A stretch of DNA of 64,000 nt from Paraspadella gotoi (taxonomy: Eukaryota; Chaetognatha). The stretch is taken from the NCBI GenBank assembly GCA_051294375.1, contig CM119265.1, positions 11,781,818 to 11,845,817 on the forward strand. The letters run 5' to 3'. Of the stretch, positions 63,417 to 64,000 are shown one piece after another; the stretch's first letter is position 1, and every line of letters starts with the position of its first letter. Below the pieces are notes generated by a model. The model saw only the letters and a list, made by a program, of their open reading frames with translations. It was not told the DNA's origin and searched no databases. Position numbers and translations under genes: made by a program.

Positions 63417-63637
63417 TTGTGTTTTTTCCTTTCTGTTTCGTTGTGATTTGATTTAGAACAAAGTTTGAAGAGAGATTTAACAACGATTTTTATTTCATAG
63501 TGAAACGGACATGTTTCGAGTTTTTGACTCACATACGAGTCGTCTTCAGCGCCAATTCAATTGAGTCGAAAACTCGAAACATGTCCGTTTCACTATGAAA
63601 TAAAAATCGTTGTTAAATCTTTCTTCAAACTTTGTTC
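63417..63637. mobile_element. 221-bp palindromic hammerhead-like insertion with 12-bp target duplication
   Basis: TGAGATACTACC occurs at 63405-63416 and 63638-63649. Inside, two arms of about 75 bases (AGAACAAAGTTTGAAGAGAG through GAAACGGACATG, and the complement) form a near-perfect palindrome. The short centre carries the hammerhead-like sequence. It is non-coding. Confidence 0.65.
63508..63549 (-). ncRNA. Hammerhead-like motif 9 (altered stem II)
   Basis: Minus strand: CTGAAGA, which still fits the CTGANGA consensus, a GACTC/GAGTC hairpin, an extra AAAAACTC, then GAAA, ACATGT and C. The extra bases between stem II and GAAA may disable it. Confidence 0.45.
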
Positions 63638-63649
63638 TGAGATACTACC

Positions 63650-64000
63650 AAAAAAAGCCCCAAAAATCTTTAAAAAATGTAATTTTTAATTTATTTAAGT
63701 CATATCTCAGTGCATATATAACTTATTTTAAGTCAAATGATTTTATTCAGCAGATTAAAGAGTAAGGCATATATTAAATACCATTAGTTGTATTACTTTA
63801 TCATAATTTAATCAGGACACTCAATTTTCAGACAATTTTTACCAAATTTATATATACTTTTGATTTTTACAGCAACAAAGTACTAAAGCAGGTAAATAAA
63901 AATTGATTATAAAATCTGTAAGCCAAAAGACCTTAGAATGTATTATATTATATAGGTTTAAAATTTTTTCTCAAAGATTTAATGATATAATGACAATAAA
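63650..64000. other. AT-rich right edge, no gene seen
   Basis: This is AT-rich sequence with no exon or element I can recognise. Confidence 0.3.

Overview
The window is a piece of an AT-rich animal nuclear genome. It has spliced protein genes with GT-AG introns, retrotransposons and DNA transposons, microsatellites and two runs of N from a draft assembly. The genes show it is metazoan: a PCAF/GCN5-type acetyltransferase with the animal-type N-terminal region, syntaxin-8, RER1, CBP20 and CNBP-like zinc-knuckle proteins. A TTC12 orthologue, a dynein-arm assembly factor, suggests motile cilia or flagella. That argues against nematodes, but I cannot name the phylum or species. Every confident gene lies on the minus strand.

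Layout. 1-5.7 kb holds repeats and AT-rich DNA. 5.7-6.5 kb is RER1. 6.5-13.3 kb is repeats, including a tRNA-derived SINE, Helentron-like elements and a TIR family. 13.4-32.5 kb is a tandem array of three CNBP-like zinc-knuckle genes. The third gene appears to have a 16.4-kb intron filled with nested transposons: a Ty3/Gypsy element broken by a hAT-like element, a Penelope-like element, a palindromic Penelope derivative, Helentron-like and mariner-like elements. 32.5-39.3 kb is repeats. 39.4-42.2 kb is syntaxin-8, with a mariner-type element in an intron. 43.0-46.2 kb is TTC12 and 46.6-47.4 kb a three-knuckle CCHC protein. 47.6-51.9 kb is a large TIR element with an internal palindrome. 52.6-53.3 kb is the cap-binding protein CBP20. 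53.6-61.9 kb is KAT2 (PCAF/GCN5), whose first exons lie beyond the right edge and whose introns carry a DIRS-like element and a TIR element.

The most interesting signal is a dispersed set of hammerhead-ribozyme-like motifs: the CTGANGA core, a stem II hairpin, GAAA, a very short stem III and a GTC cleavage triplet. They sit in the terminal repeats of Penelope-like elements and in small non-coding insertions. Four such insertions have 12-13 bp direct repeats at their edges that I could read in the sequence, so they look like true retroposed units, resembling animal retrozymes. Several are near-perfect palindromes with the ribozyme at the centre. Hammerheads in Penelope-like elements are already known as a class. 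The palindromic form and the set of dated-by-flank insertions here are the part that deserves checking.

The protein genes are unrelated housekeeping genes: Golgi retrieval, endosomal fusion, RNA binding, mRNA cap binding, histone acetylation and ciliary dynein assembly. I see no sign that they form an operon or pathway.
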